From: a virus
Length of the DNA stretch: 38,814 nt
Strand: one strand, 5' to 3'
Virus record (IMG/VR): IMGVR_UViG_3300046492_000076
Location: 1 to 38,814 of that record
Position 1 is the first letter of the stretch, and every line of letters starts with the position of its first letter. Below the pieces are notes generated by a model. It saw nothing but the letters and a program-made list of their open reading frames with translations, did no database searches and had not been told where the DNA came from. The position numbers were made by a program, and so were the translations under genes. Shown here one piece after another: positions 15,997 to 23,948 of this stretch.

Positions 15997-16704
15997 ATGG
16001 GTGTTCAGATTTTCGACACTGACCCGGACGCGAAGCCTGAGAAGCGCGAGAAGACCGTTTACGAGACTCCGGACTTCCTGTTCCGGACCGGCATGAAAAA
16101 CCCGGTGACCGGCAAGCCGATGTCCCTTTCGGAGTGGCGGGTCACTACCGCTGAGAAGGACACGGCGGACGCCATCGCTCAGCTTCTCGGCGGTGAGGTC
16201 ACGGAGTGGGAGACCACAAAGGAGGACTATCTCCAGGTCCTTACCGCGCGTGACTCGGTCGAAATCGTCATCGACAGCGCGAAGGACGTAGATGACCGGC
16301 TGATCAAGTGGGGGCTTCACGGCCCGGAGCATGAGTGCGACGGCGTTTACTTCCTCTCTCCGCCGGAGGATGCCGGAGACCCGTGCGGCTGCCCGAAGTT
16401 GCTCAAGGATCGGAAGGCGGCTGCCGCTAAGAAGCGCGGTCCCTCGCCTCACGTCACGGTGGACTTCCGCCTTGCCGAGGATTACGACCTGGGCCGCGCG
16501 CGTCTCACGTCTACCGGCTGGAAGTTCCTTGAGACCCTGCACGAAGTCAAGGATGCGCTTGACGCCGTGAACGGTCCGGCGCTGTGCGTGCTCCGCCTTG
16601 AGCTTGTCGAGTTCGACAGCGACACGTACGGCCGAGTGTCCTACCGGAAGCCGGTCATTGACGTGGTCGGCGCGTACAACGATGCGATTGCCGAAGAGCG
16701 CTGA
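15997..16704 (+). CDS. Gp3-like protein, candidate recombination directionality factor
   Basis: A 235-residue protein beginning MGVQIFDTDPDAKPEKREK, followed by SLSEWRVTTAEKDTADAIAQ and LLGGEVTEWET. I recall this pattern from the actinobacterial Gp3-like family, which includes phiC31 gp3, the factor that turns the serine integrase from integration to excision. Length (phiC31 gp3 is about 244) and place in the early region agree. It has three to four cysteines (HECDG ... DPCGCPK), so a metal site is possible. ATG 15997 is preceded by GGAGAG; in-frame starts at 15931 and 15982 exist. Confidence 0.62.
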   Translation: MGVQIFDTDPDAKPEKREKTVYETPDFLFRTGMKNPVTGKPMSLSEWRVTTAEKDTADAIAQLLGGEVTEWETTKEDYLQVLTARDSVEIVIDSAKDVDDRLIKWGLHGPEHECDGVYFLSPPEDAGDPCGCPKLLKDRKAAAAKKRGPSPHVTVDFRLAEDYDLGRARLTSTGWKFLETLHEVKDALDAVNGPALCVLRLELVEFDSDTYGRVSYRKPVIDVVGAYNDAIAEER

Positions 16705-16706
16705 TC

Positions 16707-16871
16707 GTGTCCCACACCGTAAGGGACTTCGCGTCCATTCTCCGGGGGCTGCCGGATGTCGATATCCAGCGGCCCCTATGGGAGTTCACACCGGCTGAGC
16801 GCCCGTACGTGATCCATGAGCGACGCCGAAGGTTTGGCGTTGACGACGAAGCGGGGTTCGACTTTGGGTAA
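16707..16871 (+). CDS. Hypothetical small protein
   Basis: A 54-residue open frame from GTG 16707, 2 bases after the previous stop: begins MSHTVRDFASILRGLPDVDI and ends with a basic/acidic segment (HERRRRFGVDDEAGFDFG). Base composition at third positions is consistent with coding. It overlaps the start region of the next gene by 56 bases if that gene begins at 16816. Unknown function. Confidence 0.5.
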   Translation: MSHTVRDFASILRGLPDVDIQRPLWEFTPAERPYVIHERRRRFGVDDEAGFDFG

Positions 16872-17163
16872 GCGAGGCAGCGTTGCCGATTACGCGGGGG
16901 AGGCTCTTTTCGCGGGGGACCTGATCACCTATGCGGTTCGCGCCGGTAACCGGGTGCGAATGGCGGACGCCGTAATCATGAAAGCGACCGCGAAAATGGC
17001 CGGTGGCAGGCTCCGCGCCATGCTGCTAGTCCAGCCCACGGGAGTTGACTCCGGGTACGGGCTCACTCAGCGCGAGACGCTGCGGTCTTCGTGGATCTCC
17101 GCTGAGCACGTGCGGTTGATTCACTCCGGGGTCATGTCCAACCTTGCCGAAGGGGACGAGTGA
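16816..17163 (+). CDS. Hypothetical protein
   Basis: A 115-residue protein from ATG 16816; a TTG at 16864, just before the stop of the previous small gene, is an alternative that would remove the overlap. The body has alternating strands (DLITYAVRAGNRVRMADAVI, GRLRAMLLVQPTGVDSGYGL), suggesting a small beta-barrel. It ends with GTGA overlap into the next gene. No family recognised. Confidence 0.65.
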   Translation: MSDAEGLALTTKRGSTLGKRGSVADYAGEALFAGDLITYAVRAGNRVRMADAVIMKATAKMAGGRLRAMLLVQPTGVDSGYGLTQRETLRSSWISAEHVRLIHSGVMSNLAEGDE

Positions 17164-17390
17164 GGGACTACACGGTCCGGATTGACCCGCTGCACAACTA
17201 CGCCGAGAGTGCCTATCGCTGGCGGGTGTGGCTAGGCGGCAAGGTGCCCGAAGGGGTGGCGCGCGAAGTGGTCGGCGAGGGTGAGACGCACCTCCGGCAC
17301 TCGGCAGTCAAGGCCGCTCAGCGCTGTATCAAGGCGCACGCGAAGGGCAAGCCGTACACGGACGCGCGAGAGTTCACCATCCGCGCCTAG
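17160..17390 (+). CDS. Hypothetical protein, dsRBD-like length
   Basis: A 76-residue protein coupled to the previous gene (GTGA overlap). It shows two strands followed by a helix (YRWRVWLGGKV, REVVGEGET, AVKAAQRCIKAHA), an arrangement seen in many small actinophage proteins of unknown role. A strong terminator closes the unit. Confidence 0.65.
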   Translation: MRDYTVRIDPLHNYAESAYRWRVWLGGKVPEGVAREVVGEGETHLRHSAVKAAQRCIKAHAKGKPYTDAREFTIRA

Positions 17391-17401
17391 CTAGGGCCAT
17401 A

Positions 17402-17438
17402 GGCCGGACGTTCCCATAGCGGAGCGTCCGGCCCTTTT
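17402..17438 (+). terminator. Rho-independent terminator
   Basis: Perfect 9-bp stem GGCCGGACG / CGTCCGGCC (17402-17410, 17425-17433) with a 14-base loop and CTTTT tail. Confidence 0.85.
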
Positions 17439-17449
17439 GGCGTTGAGGG

Positions 17450-17469
17450 ACCTACTCAATTGAGTAGGC
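17450..17469. promoter_or_regulatory. Palindromic operator/stoperator site 7
   Basis: CCTACTCAATTGAGTAGG is perfect at 17451-17468. It lies between a terminator and the 17482 unit. Confidence 0.73.
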
Positions 17470-17481
17470 GGAGGGAGGCTC

Positions 17482-17661
17482 ATGGACCGGGTGATCAGAC
17501 CAGGCAACACGCTGCCAACCGGCGACGTACGGGCAATGGGCGCGGGTGACGTGCTGTGGCTGGACCCGGGGCTTAGAACGTGGGCTGAGTGGCCCAGGTA
17601 CACGGACGCAATCCGCCATGCAATCGGGCGTGGCGCTGAGGTTAGGTGGCTGAATGGCTGA
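17482..17661 (+). CDS. Hypothetical small protein
   Basis: A 59-residue protein from ATG 17482 (MDRVIRPGNTLPTGDVRAMG, then WLDPGLRTWAEWPRYTDAIRHAI), with RBS GGAGGG. It overlaps the next gene by 8 bases, so the two are likely cotranslated. Unknown function. Confidence 0.6.
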   Translation: MDRVIRPGNTLPTGDVRAMGAGDVLWLDPGLRTWAEWPRYTDAIRHAIGRGAEVRWLNG

Positions 17662-18148
17662 GCCCAGACCGGGTGACTTCGCACTCACCCGCATAGAAGG
17701 ACTCACGGGGCGGGCAATCGCACTGGGGCAACGGCTGATCGGGGACGGCGCTCCCGTACAGCACGCCATGTTGTACGTGGGGGACGGCAAGGTAGTTCAG
17801 GCAATGCCGGGCGGGGCCGAGTGCATCCCGCTGAGCGAAGCCAACGCGCCTGTTGTGTGGTCCAGCGACGTTATCCGGCTGACGGACTGGGAACGGCAGG
17901 TGATCGTGTCTACCGGCTATTCGCTGGTGGGCACGCCTTACAGCTTCCTTGACTACGGGTCGATTGGGCTTGCCACGTTCGGCATTCGTCCGCGCTTCGT
18001 GCGGGACTTCGTGGCTAACTCCGACCACATGATTTGCAGTCAGCTAGTGGACTTCGCCTATGACATGGCGGGTGTCCACCTGTTCAGCGACGGCCGGATA
18101 CCGGGTGACGTGACTCCGGGCGACCTTTACCACCTGCTACAGCCGTGA
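17654..18148 (+). CDS. Permuted papain-like (NlpC/P60, YiiX-type) protein
   Basis: A 164-residue protein with the permuted papain-like pattern: N-terminal RPGDFALTR, catalytic-type His in VQHAMLYVGDGKVVQAM (residues ~35-50), then VSTGYSLVGTPYSFLDY and the Cys in MICSQLVDFAYDMAG (Cys near residue 127). Enzymes of this fold cleave amide or ester bonds in cell wall, lipids or proteins. There is no signal peptide, so it acts in the cytoplasm or is released at lysis. It sits in the early region, away from lysis genes, which is unusual; anti-host or anti-phage roles are possible. Confidence 0.68.
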   Translation: MAEPRPGDFALTRIEGLTGRAIALGQRLIGDGAPVQHAMLYVGDGKVVQAMPGGAECIPLSEANAPVVWSSDVIRLTDWERQVIVSTGYSLVGTPYSFLDYGSIGLATFGIRPRFVRDFVANSDHMICSQLVDFAYDMAGVHLFSDGRIPGDVTPGDLYHLLQP

Positions 18149-18291
18149 TGTTCCGGGGCCGCTGGACCGTACAGAAGTGCGGCGGGGTGTGGGGAGTGTT
18201 CCGGCCGTGGGAAACCCTGCCGTGCCTCACCTACTGGGACCACTGGGACGCCATCCGGCGCGCTCAGCAACTAGCAAGGGGACTCAAGTGA
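18148..18291 (+). CDS. Hypothetical small Trp-rich protein
   Basis: A 47-residue protein whose ATG overlaps the previous stop (TGATG) and whose stop overlaps the next GTG. Seven tryptophans in 47 residues (GRWTVQKCGGVWGVFRPWET, then YWDHWDAIRRA). Tight coupling on both sides supports it as a real gene. Unknown function. Confidence 0.6.
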   Translation: MFRGRWTVQKCGGVWGVFRPWETLPCLTYWDHWDAIRRAQQLARGLK

Positions 18292-18713
18292 AGGTATGCC
18301 GACTATGCGGGCGGGGAAAGCCCGCTGAACAGTTCCTAGCCGGTAAGGCGAAGAAGGAGAGTTCCGCGTGTGCCACGTGTCGCCGGAAACGGCAGGCTCA
18401 GCACCGTAAGGACTACTACCGGAAGCTACCGCCGGACAAGCGCCACACGGTCACGCACAAGCGGCGCGCTGAGGCGTACGGCGTAGAGCACGTGGAGTAT
18501 TCGCGCCTAGCCATTCTCCGGCGCTGGAAATCGCGGTGTTGCTACTGCGAGGCAACCGCAACCCACCTTGACCACGTGCACCCGCTTTCGAAGGGCGGGG
18601 CCGACGCTGAACACAACATCGTGCCTGCCTGCCGGACGTGCAATCTCCGGAAGGGGGCTAAGACCCTCGCCGAATGGGCCGAGACGTTCGGTCCGGGCGA
18701 TCTGCCTTTCTAG
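18288..18713 (+). CDS. HNH endonuclease
   Basis: A 141-residue nuclease starting GTG 18288 (GTGA overlap). The N-terminus has a zinc pair (KVCRLCGRGK ... ACATCRRKR), and the HNH domain has CCYCEATATHLDHVHPLSKGGAD, then NIVPACRTCNLRKGA with the expected D-H, H/N and C-x2-C pairs. It may be a homing-type nuclease or a DNA-processing enzyme. A second, different HNH gene lies beside terminase at 34631. Confidence 0.85.
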   Translation: MKVCRLCGRGKPAEQFLAGKAKKESSACATCRRKRQAQHRKDYYRKLPPDKRHTVTHKRRAEAYGVEHVEYSRLAILRRWKSRCCYCEATATHLDHVHPLSKGGADAEHNIVPACRTCNLRKGAKTLAEWAETFGPGDLPF

Positions 18714-18722
18714 GGAGTGCGC

Positions 18723-18911
18723 ATGCTCGCAATCGTCACGCCGAATGACCCCGGTTGGTTTCCGTGGACGTTCGAAGCGGAGAAGGGGCCGCGCGACGAA
18801 TACGCGGTGACCATTTCGCTTGCGGGTGAGCCGCACGACTCGACCGTGTACGCGACGGCGGACGAAGTGCGAGACATGATCACGGCCCTTAAGGCGGTGC
18901 TCGAAGGCTAG
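18723..18911 (+). CDS. Hypothetical small protein
   Basis: A 62-residue protein from ATG 18723 with AGGGAG upstream. It is MLAIVTPNDPGWFPWTFEAE followed by strands and a C-terminal helix (ATADEVRDMITALKAVL). Unknown function; it ends at element E4. Confidence 0.6.
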   Translation: MLAIVTPNDPGWFPWTFEAEKGPRDEYAVTISLAGEPHDSTVYATADEVRDMITALKAVLEG

Positions 18912-18940
18912 GCAATCGACTCACTCACTTGTCAGTGAAG
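18911..18940 (+). promoter_or_regulatory. Candidate phage-specific promoter element E4 (primase-helicase)
   Basis: GGCAATCGACTCACTCACTT then GTCAGTGAAGG, starting 49 bases before the primase ATG. The 3' half diverges in sequence but keeps an AGTGA block. Confidence 0.52.
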
Positions 18941-18959
18941 GCACTTCGAAGGGAACCCA

Positions 18960-21455
18960 ATGCAGTTCGGCGAAATTCTGGGCCGCTTCACTGACGTGAG
19001 CGAAGAGCAGGACGGGGGCTATCTCGCGCTGTGTCCGGCGCACGGTGACTCCCGTCCGTCGCTCCGGGTATGGCGCGGCGAAGACAACAAAGTCCGCATG
19101 ACGTGCCGTGTCGGATGCAAGACCGAAGATGTGATCAAGGCCGTGGGGCTTTCCTGGGCGGACATGTTCAACGCCACCGGGGAAAGCCTCACGGTTCCGA
19201 CTGAGCGGGCACAGCTTGTGTCCGGGGCGTACGTGGCTCAGCTTGCCGACTACGCCGAACAGGCTTCGTTCCGCCTTCTCGACTTCACGTCTTCTCTCGC
19301 CGCTCAGGCGCGGGGCTACATGACTCGGCGGTTCGGTCTGGACGAAGACACGGCTGCCGAACTAGGTATCGGCGTTGACGCTGGCGGGCCGCCTTCGTCC
19401 GTGCTGCCGTACCTGTCCCGCTCGTATCTCGCGTTCCCTCGCCTTACGGTTCCGCTCCGGGGCTTCGATGGTGAGCCGCGCGGGTTGCAGGGTCGGGACC
19501 TGTCCGGCGACTGTCCGGGCCGGTGGGTGTCCCTGATGAACCCTGAGGGCTTCCGGTGGGCTCCCTACGGGGTTTTCAGGGGGCAGGGTGGCTATGGGGT
19601 TGTCCTGGTCACTGAGGGGCCGGGAGACGCGCTCACAGCGGTTTCGTGCGGGTACGACGCGGTAGCGATCCGGGGTGCTTCCCTCGCTGTGTCGCCGGAC
19701 CTGATCGCGGAACTTGCGGCGGGGCTTCGCGGGTCTCAGGTCATCATCTGTGGGGACAACGACACGGCCGGAAACGGCTTCACGAAGCGTCTCGCGGATG
19801 GGCTTGCGGCACTCGGCGTGTCCGTGGCAACCCTTGAGATCCCGTACGCGGGTGCGGACCTTACGGACTGGCGTGAGCGTGTCGGCCCGCGTGCCTTCCC
19901 GGTGCTGCTGCATGAGGCTGTCAAGGGCGCTCAGACGCTCCCTGGGGCTCACGGATTGGCCGTGCCGGACGGAGACACCGGGGCACTGATTCCGGACGCT
20001 GACGAAGCGCGTAGGGCCGTCCGGCTGGTCTCTGAGCTTATGGAGCGCTACGGGTCCAGCGACGTTCTGAACGCACACGCTTTGGTGACGTTCACCGGGG
20101 GCCGGATCAAGTACGCCCCGGGTCTTGGCTTCTACGTGTGGAACGGGACCATTTGGGAGCGCAGTGAGACGCGCGTCCGTCAAGCCATTCACTACATGGG
20201 TGCGGCGCTCACGGTGGCTGCCGCTGAGAAGTCCGCTGAGCACCGGGCGAAGGGTGGAGACCCGAAGGACGACCCGGGGGAGAAGCTGAGGAAGACCGCG
20301 AAGGGGTTCACGCTCACGCGGAACATTGACTCACTCATGCGTGAGCTTCGGGCAGTGCCCAGCGTGGCCGTTGAGGCGGAAGCGTTCGACGCGCGGGAAG
20401 ACCTGCTCTCGTTCCGGAACGGCACGGTGAATCTCCGCACGGGCAGGCTCCGGGAACACTCGAAAGCGGACATGCTCACGTACGCCATGGACATTGACTA
20501 TGACCCTGAGGCGACGTGTCCGCGCTGGGAAACGTTCCTCGCCGAGATTTTCCCGGACTACCCGGAACTAGTGGACTACATGCGCCGGATGGTGGGCTAC
20601 GGCATTACCGGCAGCGTGGCCGAACAGTGCTTCTGTGTGTTCTGGGGCAAGGGTGCTAACGGAAAGTCCGTGTTCACGGAGACCGTTGGGTCCGTGTTCC
20701 GGCCCCTGTCCAAGACAACGCCTTTCGCCACGTTCGAAGACAAGGCATCCGGCGGCATCCCCAACGACCTAGCGGCACTTCGAGACGCACGGCTTGTGAT
20801 GGCGTCCGAAGGCGAATCGGGCAAGCCTATGTCCGAAGCGGTTCTCAAGCGCGTGACCGGAAAGGACGAGATAGCCGCGCGCTTTCTCCGACAGGAATTC
20901 TTCACTTTCAAGCCCCGGTTTTTGCTCATGCTGGCCACAAATCATAAGCCCAAATTCCGGGGCCAGGATGAGGGGCTTTGGCGGCGCGTGAAGATGATTC
21001 CCTTCAAGCGCTACTTTGCGCCGAGTGAGCGGGATTACACCCTTGACGCAAAGCTTTTGGCGGAATCCCAGGGCATTGCAGCGTGGGCCGTTCGTGGCGC
21101 TGTCGAGTGGTTCGCGGGTGGCTTGCAAGATCCGGCCATCATCGCTGAGGCGACAAAGGAATACCGGGAGACGTCAGACGCGCTTGCCGGATTCTTCCCG
21201 GGCGTACTTGAGCCGTGCGAGGAAGGCGAGGCAATCGACGGAGCGGCGGCTTTCAATGCCTACCTTGAGTGGTGCGAAGCCGAGAATCTGCCGCTCAAGG
21301 AACGGTGGACCCGACGTGCCTTCTATGGGGCCATGGAAGAGCGCGGAGTGACCCGGCGGAAGCGGGCACAGGGGATTGTCCTGATCGGCTGCCGCATCCC
21401 TCCGACGGGCACGAAGGCGACCGGTCCCGGGATCTTCTCCCGTGACGCTGAGTGA
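18960..21455 (+). CDS. Primase-helicase (TOPRIM plus D5/SF3 helicase)
   Basis: An 831-residue replication protein. N-terminal zinc-type site: LCPAHGDSRPSLRVW (residues ~21-35) and MTCRVGCKTEDVIKAVG. TOPRIM-like region: VLVTEGPGDALTAV (~216-229) and VIICGDNDTAGNGF (~261-274). C-terminal D5/pox-type helicase: Walker A FWGKGANGKSVF (~561-572), Walker B-like region LVMASEGESG, and sensor ATNHKPKF. It unwinds and primes at the phage fork. It is followed by DNA polymerase. The start is 13 bases after a GAAGGGA site. Confidence 0.92.
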   Translation: MQFGEILGRFTDVSEEQDGGYLALCPAHGDSRPSLRVWRGEDNKVRMTCRVGCKTEDVIKAVGLSWADMFNATGESLTVPTERAQLVSGAYVAQLADYAEQASFRLLDFTSSLAAQARGYMTRRFGLDEDTAAELGIGVDAGGPPSSVLPYLSRSYLAFPRLTVPLRGFDGEPRGLQGRDLSGDCPGRWVSLMNPEGFRWAPYGVFRGQGGYGVVLVTEGPGDALTAVSCGYDAVAIRGASLAVSPDLIAELAAGLRGSQVIICGDNDTAGNGFTKRLADGLAALGVSVATLEIPYAGADLTDWRERVGPRAFPVLLHEAVKGAQTLPGAHGLAVPDGDTGALIPDADEARRAVRLVSELMERYGSSDVLNAHALVTFTGGRIKYAPGLGFYVWNGTIWERSETRVRQAIHYMGAALTVAAAEKSAEHRAKGGDPKDDPGEKLRKTAKGFTLTRNIDSLMRELRAVPSVAVEAEAFDAREDLLSFRNGTVNLRTGRLREHSKADMLTYAMDIDYDPEATCPRWETFLAEIFPDYPELVDYMRRMVGYGITGSVAEQCFCVFWGKGANGKSVFTETVGSVFRPLSKTTPFATFEDKASGGIPNDLAALRDARLVMASEGESGKPMSEAVLKRVTGKDEIAARFLRQEFFTFKPRFLLMLATNHKPKFRGQDEGLWRRVKMIPFKRYFAPSERDYTLDAKLLAESQGIAAWAVRGAVEWFAGGLQDPAIIAEATKEYRETSDALAGFFPGVLEPCEEGEAIDGAAAFNAYLEWCEAENLPLKERWTRRAFYGAMEERGVTRRKRAQGIVLIGCRIPPTGTKATGPGIFSRDAE

Positions 21456-21536
21456 ATTCCGCGGGGCACGCCGGCCACGGGTATACGGGTAAGAAACGGA
21501 CATCGCGGGCCTAGTCCGCTACACAGAGAGTCACAG

Positions 21537-21564
21537 GGGCACCTACTCAATTGAGTGGGTGCCC
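21537..21564. promoter_or_regulatory. Palindromic operator site 8, long hairpin form
   Basis: GGGCACC and GGTGCCC arms enclose TACTCAATTGAGTG: a 28-bp palindrome with one mismatch in the core. It lies in the gap between primase-helicase and DNA polymerase. Could also terminate or stall transcription. Confidence 0.7.
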
Positions 21565-21586
21565 TTCGTGTTTGGAGGGCTCACGC

Positions 21587-23443
21587 ATGATCGAGTACCG
21601 GCACCGGGTAGCGGGCGACGTCGTAACCGTCCACGTTCCGCAGACCCTCGCCGACCTGTCGAAATTCCGCACGTGGCTCCGCGATGCAAACCGCCGTGGC
21701 CCTATCGCGCTGGACACGGAAACGACCGGCCTTGACATATTCGGTCCGGGCTACCGGCTACGCACTGTGCAATTCGGCGACGCAAACGACGCATGGGTAA
21801 TTCACTGGGAGCGCGGGGGGCATTTCCAGGGTGCGGCATCCTGGGCGCTCAAGGTCGTTACGAAGTTCCTGATTCACAATGCGCCGTTTGATTGGCTGGT
21901 CTTGGACCGGCATGCGGACACGTCCCTTGAGAGCCTTGCTCCGCGCACGGTGGACACTCGCCTACTCGCTGGGCTTGTGGACCCGCGACAGCCCCAGGAA
22001 GGCGGCATAGGGACCGGCCTTAAGCCGCTTTCCGCCTACTGGTTCGACCCGGACGCCCCGGACACTCAGGGCGACCTTACGGCCGTGTTCCGGTCGATGG
22101 GTCTCACGAAGGCAACCGGGTGGGCAGGCATCCCGCTGGATCACCCGACGTACAACCTTTACGCGGGTCTAGACGTGATCTATACCGCGCGCCTGTTGCC
22201 GTGCCTGGTGGCTGAGCTTGACGCACTCGGCGTGCGGGACCGGCTGATCAAGTACGAACACGAAATAGCCCGTATCTGTGCCCACATGCAACGGCGCGGA
22301 ATCGTGCTGGACGTGGACTATGTGCACACGCTGTCCGGCATGCTGCGGGAAGAGGAAGAGAAGTACCGGGACGTGGCAGCGTCCTACGGCGTGGAGAACG
22401 TCAACTCGACCCGGCAAATCGCTGAGGCCCTTATGGCTATGGGCGAAGTTCTGACGGAGACCACGGCATCCGGCGCTGTCAAGGTCGATAAAGCCGTGTT
22501 GCTTGCGCTGGCGGACCTTGACCGGGACTGGCAGCGCGAAGGGCTCAGGGACAGCAACCCGCTTGCCGAAGCGGTGCTCAGGTCGAAGCGTGCGGGCAAG
22601 TGGTGCACCACGTACGCGGACACCTTCCTTGAGACCATGGACGCGGACGGGCGGATTCACCCGTTCATCAATTCCATGCAAGCACGCACGGGCCGTATGT
22701 CGATTACCCGTCCGGCGCTTCAAACGCTGCCTTCGTCCGATTGGATGATCCGGCGCGCAATGCTGGCGGAGCCCGGTGAGCTTTGGTTCTCCGTGGACTT
22801 TCAGGCAATCGAAATGCGCGTGTTGGCCGCGCTGGCAGACGTCAAGAGGATGAAAGAGGGATTCGCTTCCGGCGGGTCTGACTTCGATATCCACCTTTAC
22901 ACGGCTCAGCTAATCAAGGGCATTGACGCCACTCCGAAGCACCGAAAGATTTTCAAGGGTGCCGGGTTCGGCAAGGTGTACGGCGGCGGGGTTGGCACGG
23001 TCGCGCGTCAGACCGGGGCCGAAGAGGATGAGATCCGGCACGCGTTCGCGGAGTATGACCGGGTGTTCCCGGAGATCCGCCGTGCGTCCGCCCGGTGGCA
23101 GCGTGAGGCTTACCAGACTGGCATGGTGCATGTCTCGGTCACTGGGCGACGGATGCCCCTTGACCGACACCGGGCCTACGCCGTTGTGAACTACGCCTGT
23201 CAGTCGGCGGCCCGTGACTGTCTGGGGCAAGCCCTGATCAATATGGAGGACGCGGGACTGTTGGACACGCTCCGGCTGCCGATCCATGACGAAGTGGTCG
23301 GGTCTGCCCCGGAAGCGGAAGCCATGGACGTTGTGCGCGAGATTGAGCGCTGTATGACCTTTGACCTGTTCGGGGTGCCGATCGTGGCGTCCGGGGAGAT
23401 CAAGGGTCGGTCGTGGGGAAGCCTGTACGGAGCTGACTTCTAG
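21587..23443 (+). CDS. DNA polymerase, family A with 3'-5' exonuclease
   Basis: A 618-residue polymerase. Exonuclease motif I LDTETTGLDIFG near residues 43-54, with FLIHNAPFDWLV. Polymerase motif A VDFQAIEMRVLAALADV near residue 402, motif B/O-helix HRKIFKGAGFGKVYGGGVG near residue 452 (K-x3-G-F-G-x2-Y), and motif C IHDEVVGSAP near residue 566. It replicates phage DNA. ATG 21587 with TTTGGAGGG is chosen; a TTG at 21551 falls inside the palindrome and is rejected. A terminator follows. Confidence 0.94.
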   Translation: MIEYRHRVAGDVVTVHVPQTLADLSKFRTWLRDANRRGPIALDTETTGLDIFGPGYRLRTVQFGDANDAWVIHWERGGHFQGAASWALKVVTKFLIHNAPFDWLVLDRHADTSLESLAPRTVDTRLLAGLVDPRQPQEGGIGTGLKPLSAYWFDPDAPDTQGDLTAVFRSMGLTKATGWAGIPLDHPTYNLYAGLDVIYTARLLPCLVAELDALGVRDRLIKYEHEIARICAHMQRRGIVLDVDYVHTLSGMLREEEEKYRDVAASYGVENVNSTRQIAEALMAMGEVLTETTASGAVKVDKAVLLALADLDRDWQREGLRDSNPLAEAVLRSKRAGKWCTTYADTFLETMDADGRIHPFINSMQARTGRMSITRPALQTLPSSDWMIRRAMLAEPGELWFSVDFQAIEMRVLAALADVKRMKEGFASGGSDFDIHLYTAQLIKGIDATPKHRKIFKGAGFGKVYGGGVGTVARQTGAEEDEIRHAFAEYDRVFPEIRRASARWQREAYQTGMVHVSVTGRRMPLDRHRAYAVVNYACQSAARDCLGQALINMEDAGLLDTLRLPIHDEVVGSAPEAEAMDVVREIERCMTFDLFGVPIVASGEIKGRSWGSLYGADF

Positions 23444-23452
23444 TCACATTGT

Positions 23453-23497
23453 GAGCCCCGTCACCTGGGATTGCTACTCCGGGTGGCGGGGCTCTTT
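23453..23497 (+). terminator. Rho-independent terminator after DNA polymerase
   Basis: GAGCCCCGTCACC pairs with GGGTGGCGGGGCTC (near-perfect), followed by TTT. It ends the replication transcript. Confidence 0.82.
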
Positions 23498-23500
23498 GCG

Positions 23501-23528
23501 TTGCGTGACGTACTCAATTGAGTAGGTC
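23501..23528 (+). promoter_or_regulatory. Promoter-like site with palindrome in the spacer
   Basis: -35 TTGCGT, 16-base spacer, -10 TAGGTC. The palindrome (site 9, 23508-23527, ACGTACTCAATTGAGTAGGT) occupies the spacer, so a bound protein would block RNA polymerase. Confidence 0.55.
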
Positions 23529-23593
23529 CCCGGACCAAGATTCTTTAGAACTTTCTTCTGACGGGCCGTCGAACGCGTGCACCTTGCATGTTG

Positions 23594-23615
23594 TTGGTTA
23601 CGGCCGCGTAACCAA
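23594..23615. repeat. 22-bp inverted repeat TTGGTTACG-N4-CGTAACCAA
   Basis: Perfect 9-bp arms with a GCCG spacer. It occurs once in the window and matches neither of the other repeat families. It may be an operator or an RNA hairpin. Confidence 0.6.
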
Positions 23616-23711
23616 GATCGTTCTTATCATCCCGAAGGTTGAGGGCGGGTCTCACCTTAGAAACCCACACAACCTACACACCGTGTCCCGTGTCACGTAC
23701 GCAAACAACCG

Positions 23712-23741
23712 TGGACCACCACCTACGCAACGGCGTAGGTT
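23712..23741 (+). promoter_or_regulatory. Promoter-like site with class II inverted repeat
   Basis: -10 TAGGTT (23736-23741) overlaps the right arm of CCTACG-N6-CGTAGG (23722-23739), as at 12545 and 27528. The -35 (TGGACC at 23712) is weak. Downstream GCATCGCAGCGACGG resembles the common leader. Confidence 0.5.
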
Positions 23742-23896
23742 CACGGCATCGCAGCGACGGACGCCCTGATCAAGCCCCGGTCAAAGCAAACGCCCGGGTA
23801 GGGCTTGGTTCGTCGCGTCTCCCGTTCGGCCTGTCCTCGGCACCCCCTTGCCTAAAACAGGTTGTGACCTAGGCCACACGCACTGAGCCCCTTCCG

Positions 23897-23928
23897 GGCA
23901 ATCGACTCACTCACTTCCGAGTGAGACC
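23897..23928 (+). promoter_or_regulatory. Candidate phage-specific promoter element E5 (sigma-like gene)
   Basis: GGCAATCGACTCACTCACTT then CCGAGTGAGACC, starting 52 bases before the sigma-like gene. Inverted arms CTCACT/AGTGAG are clear here. Confidence 0.57.
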
Positions 23929-23948
23929 AACCGGAAGGACACACGCTC

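Larger units (their letters stand above)
23444..23948. other. Non-coding control region upstream of the sigma-like gene
   Basis: About 500 bases with no convincing gene. It contains, in order: a terminator, promoter P23501 with an embedded palindrome, a 22-bp inverted repeat (23594-23615), a second promoter-like site at 23712-23741, a stretch (23742-23895) with no recognised feature, and element E5. The arrangement suggests untranslated transcripts or small RNAs and control of the gene at 23949. Confidence 0.65.
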
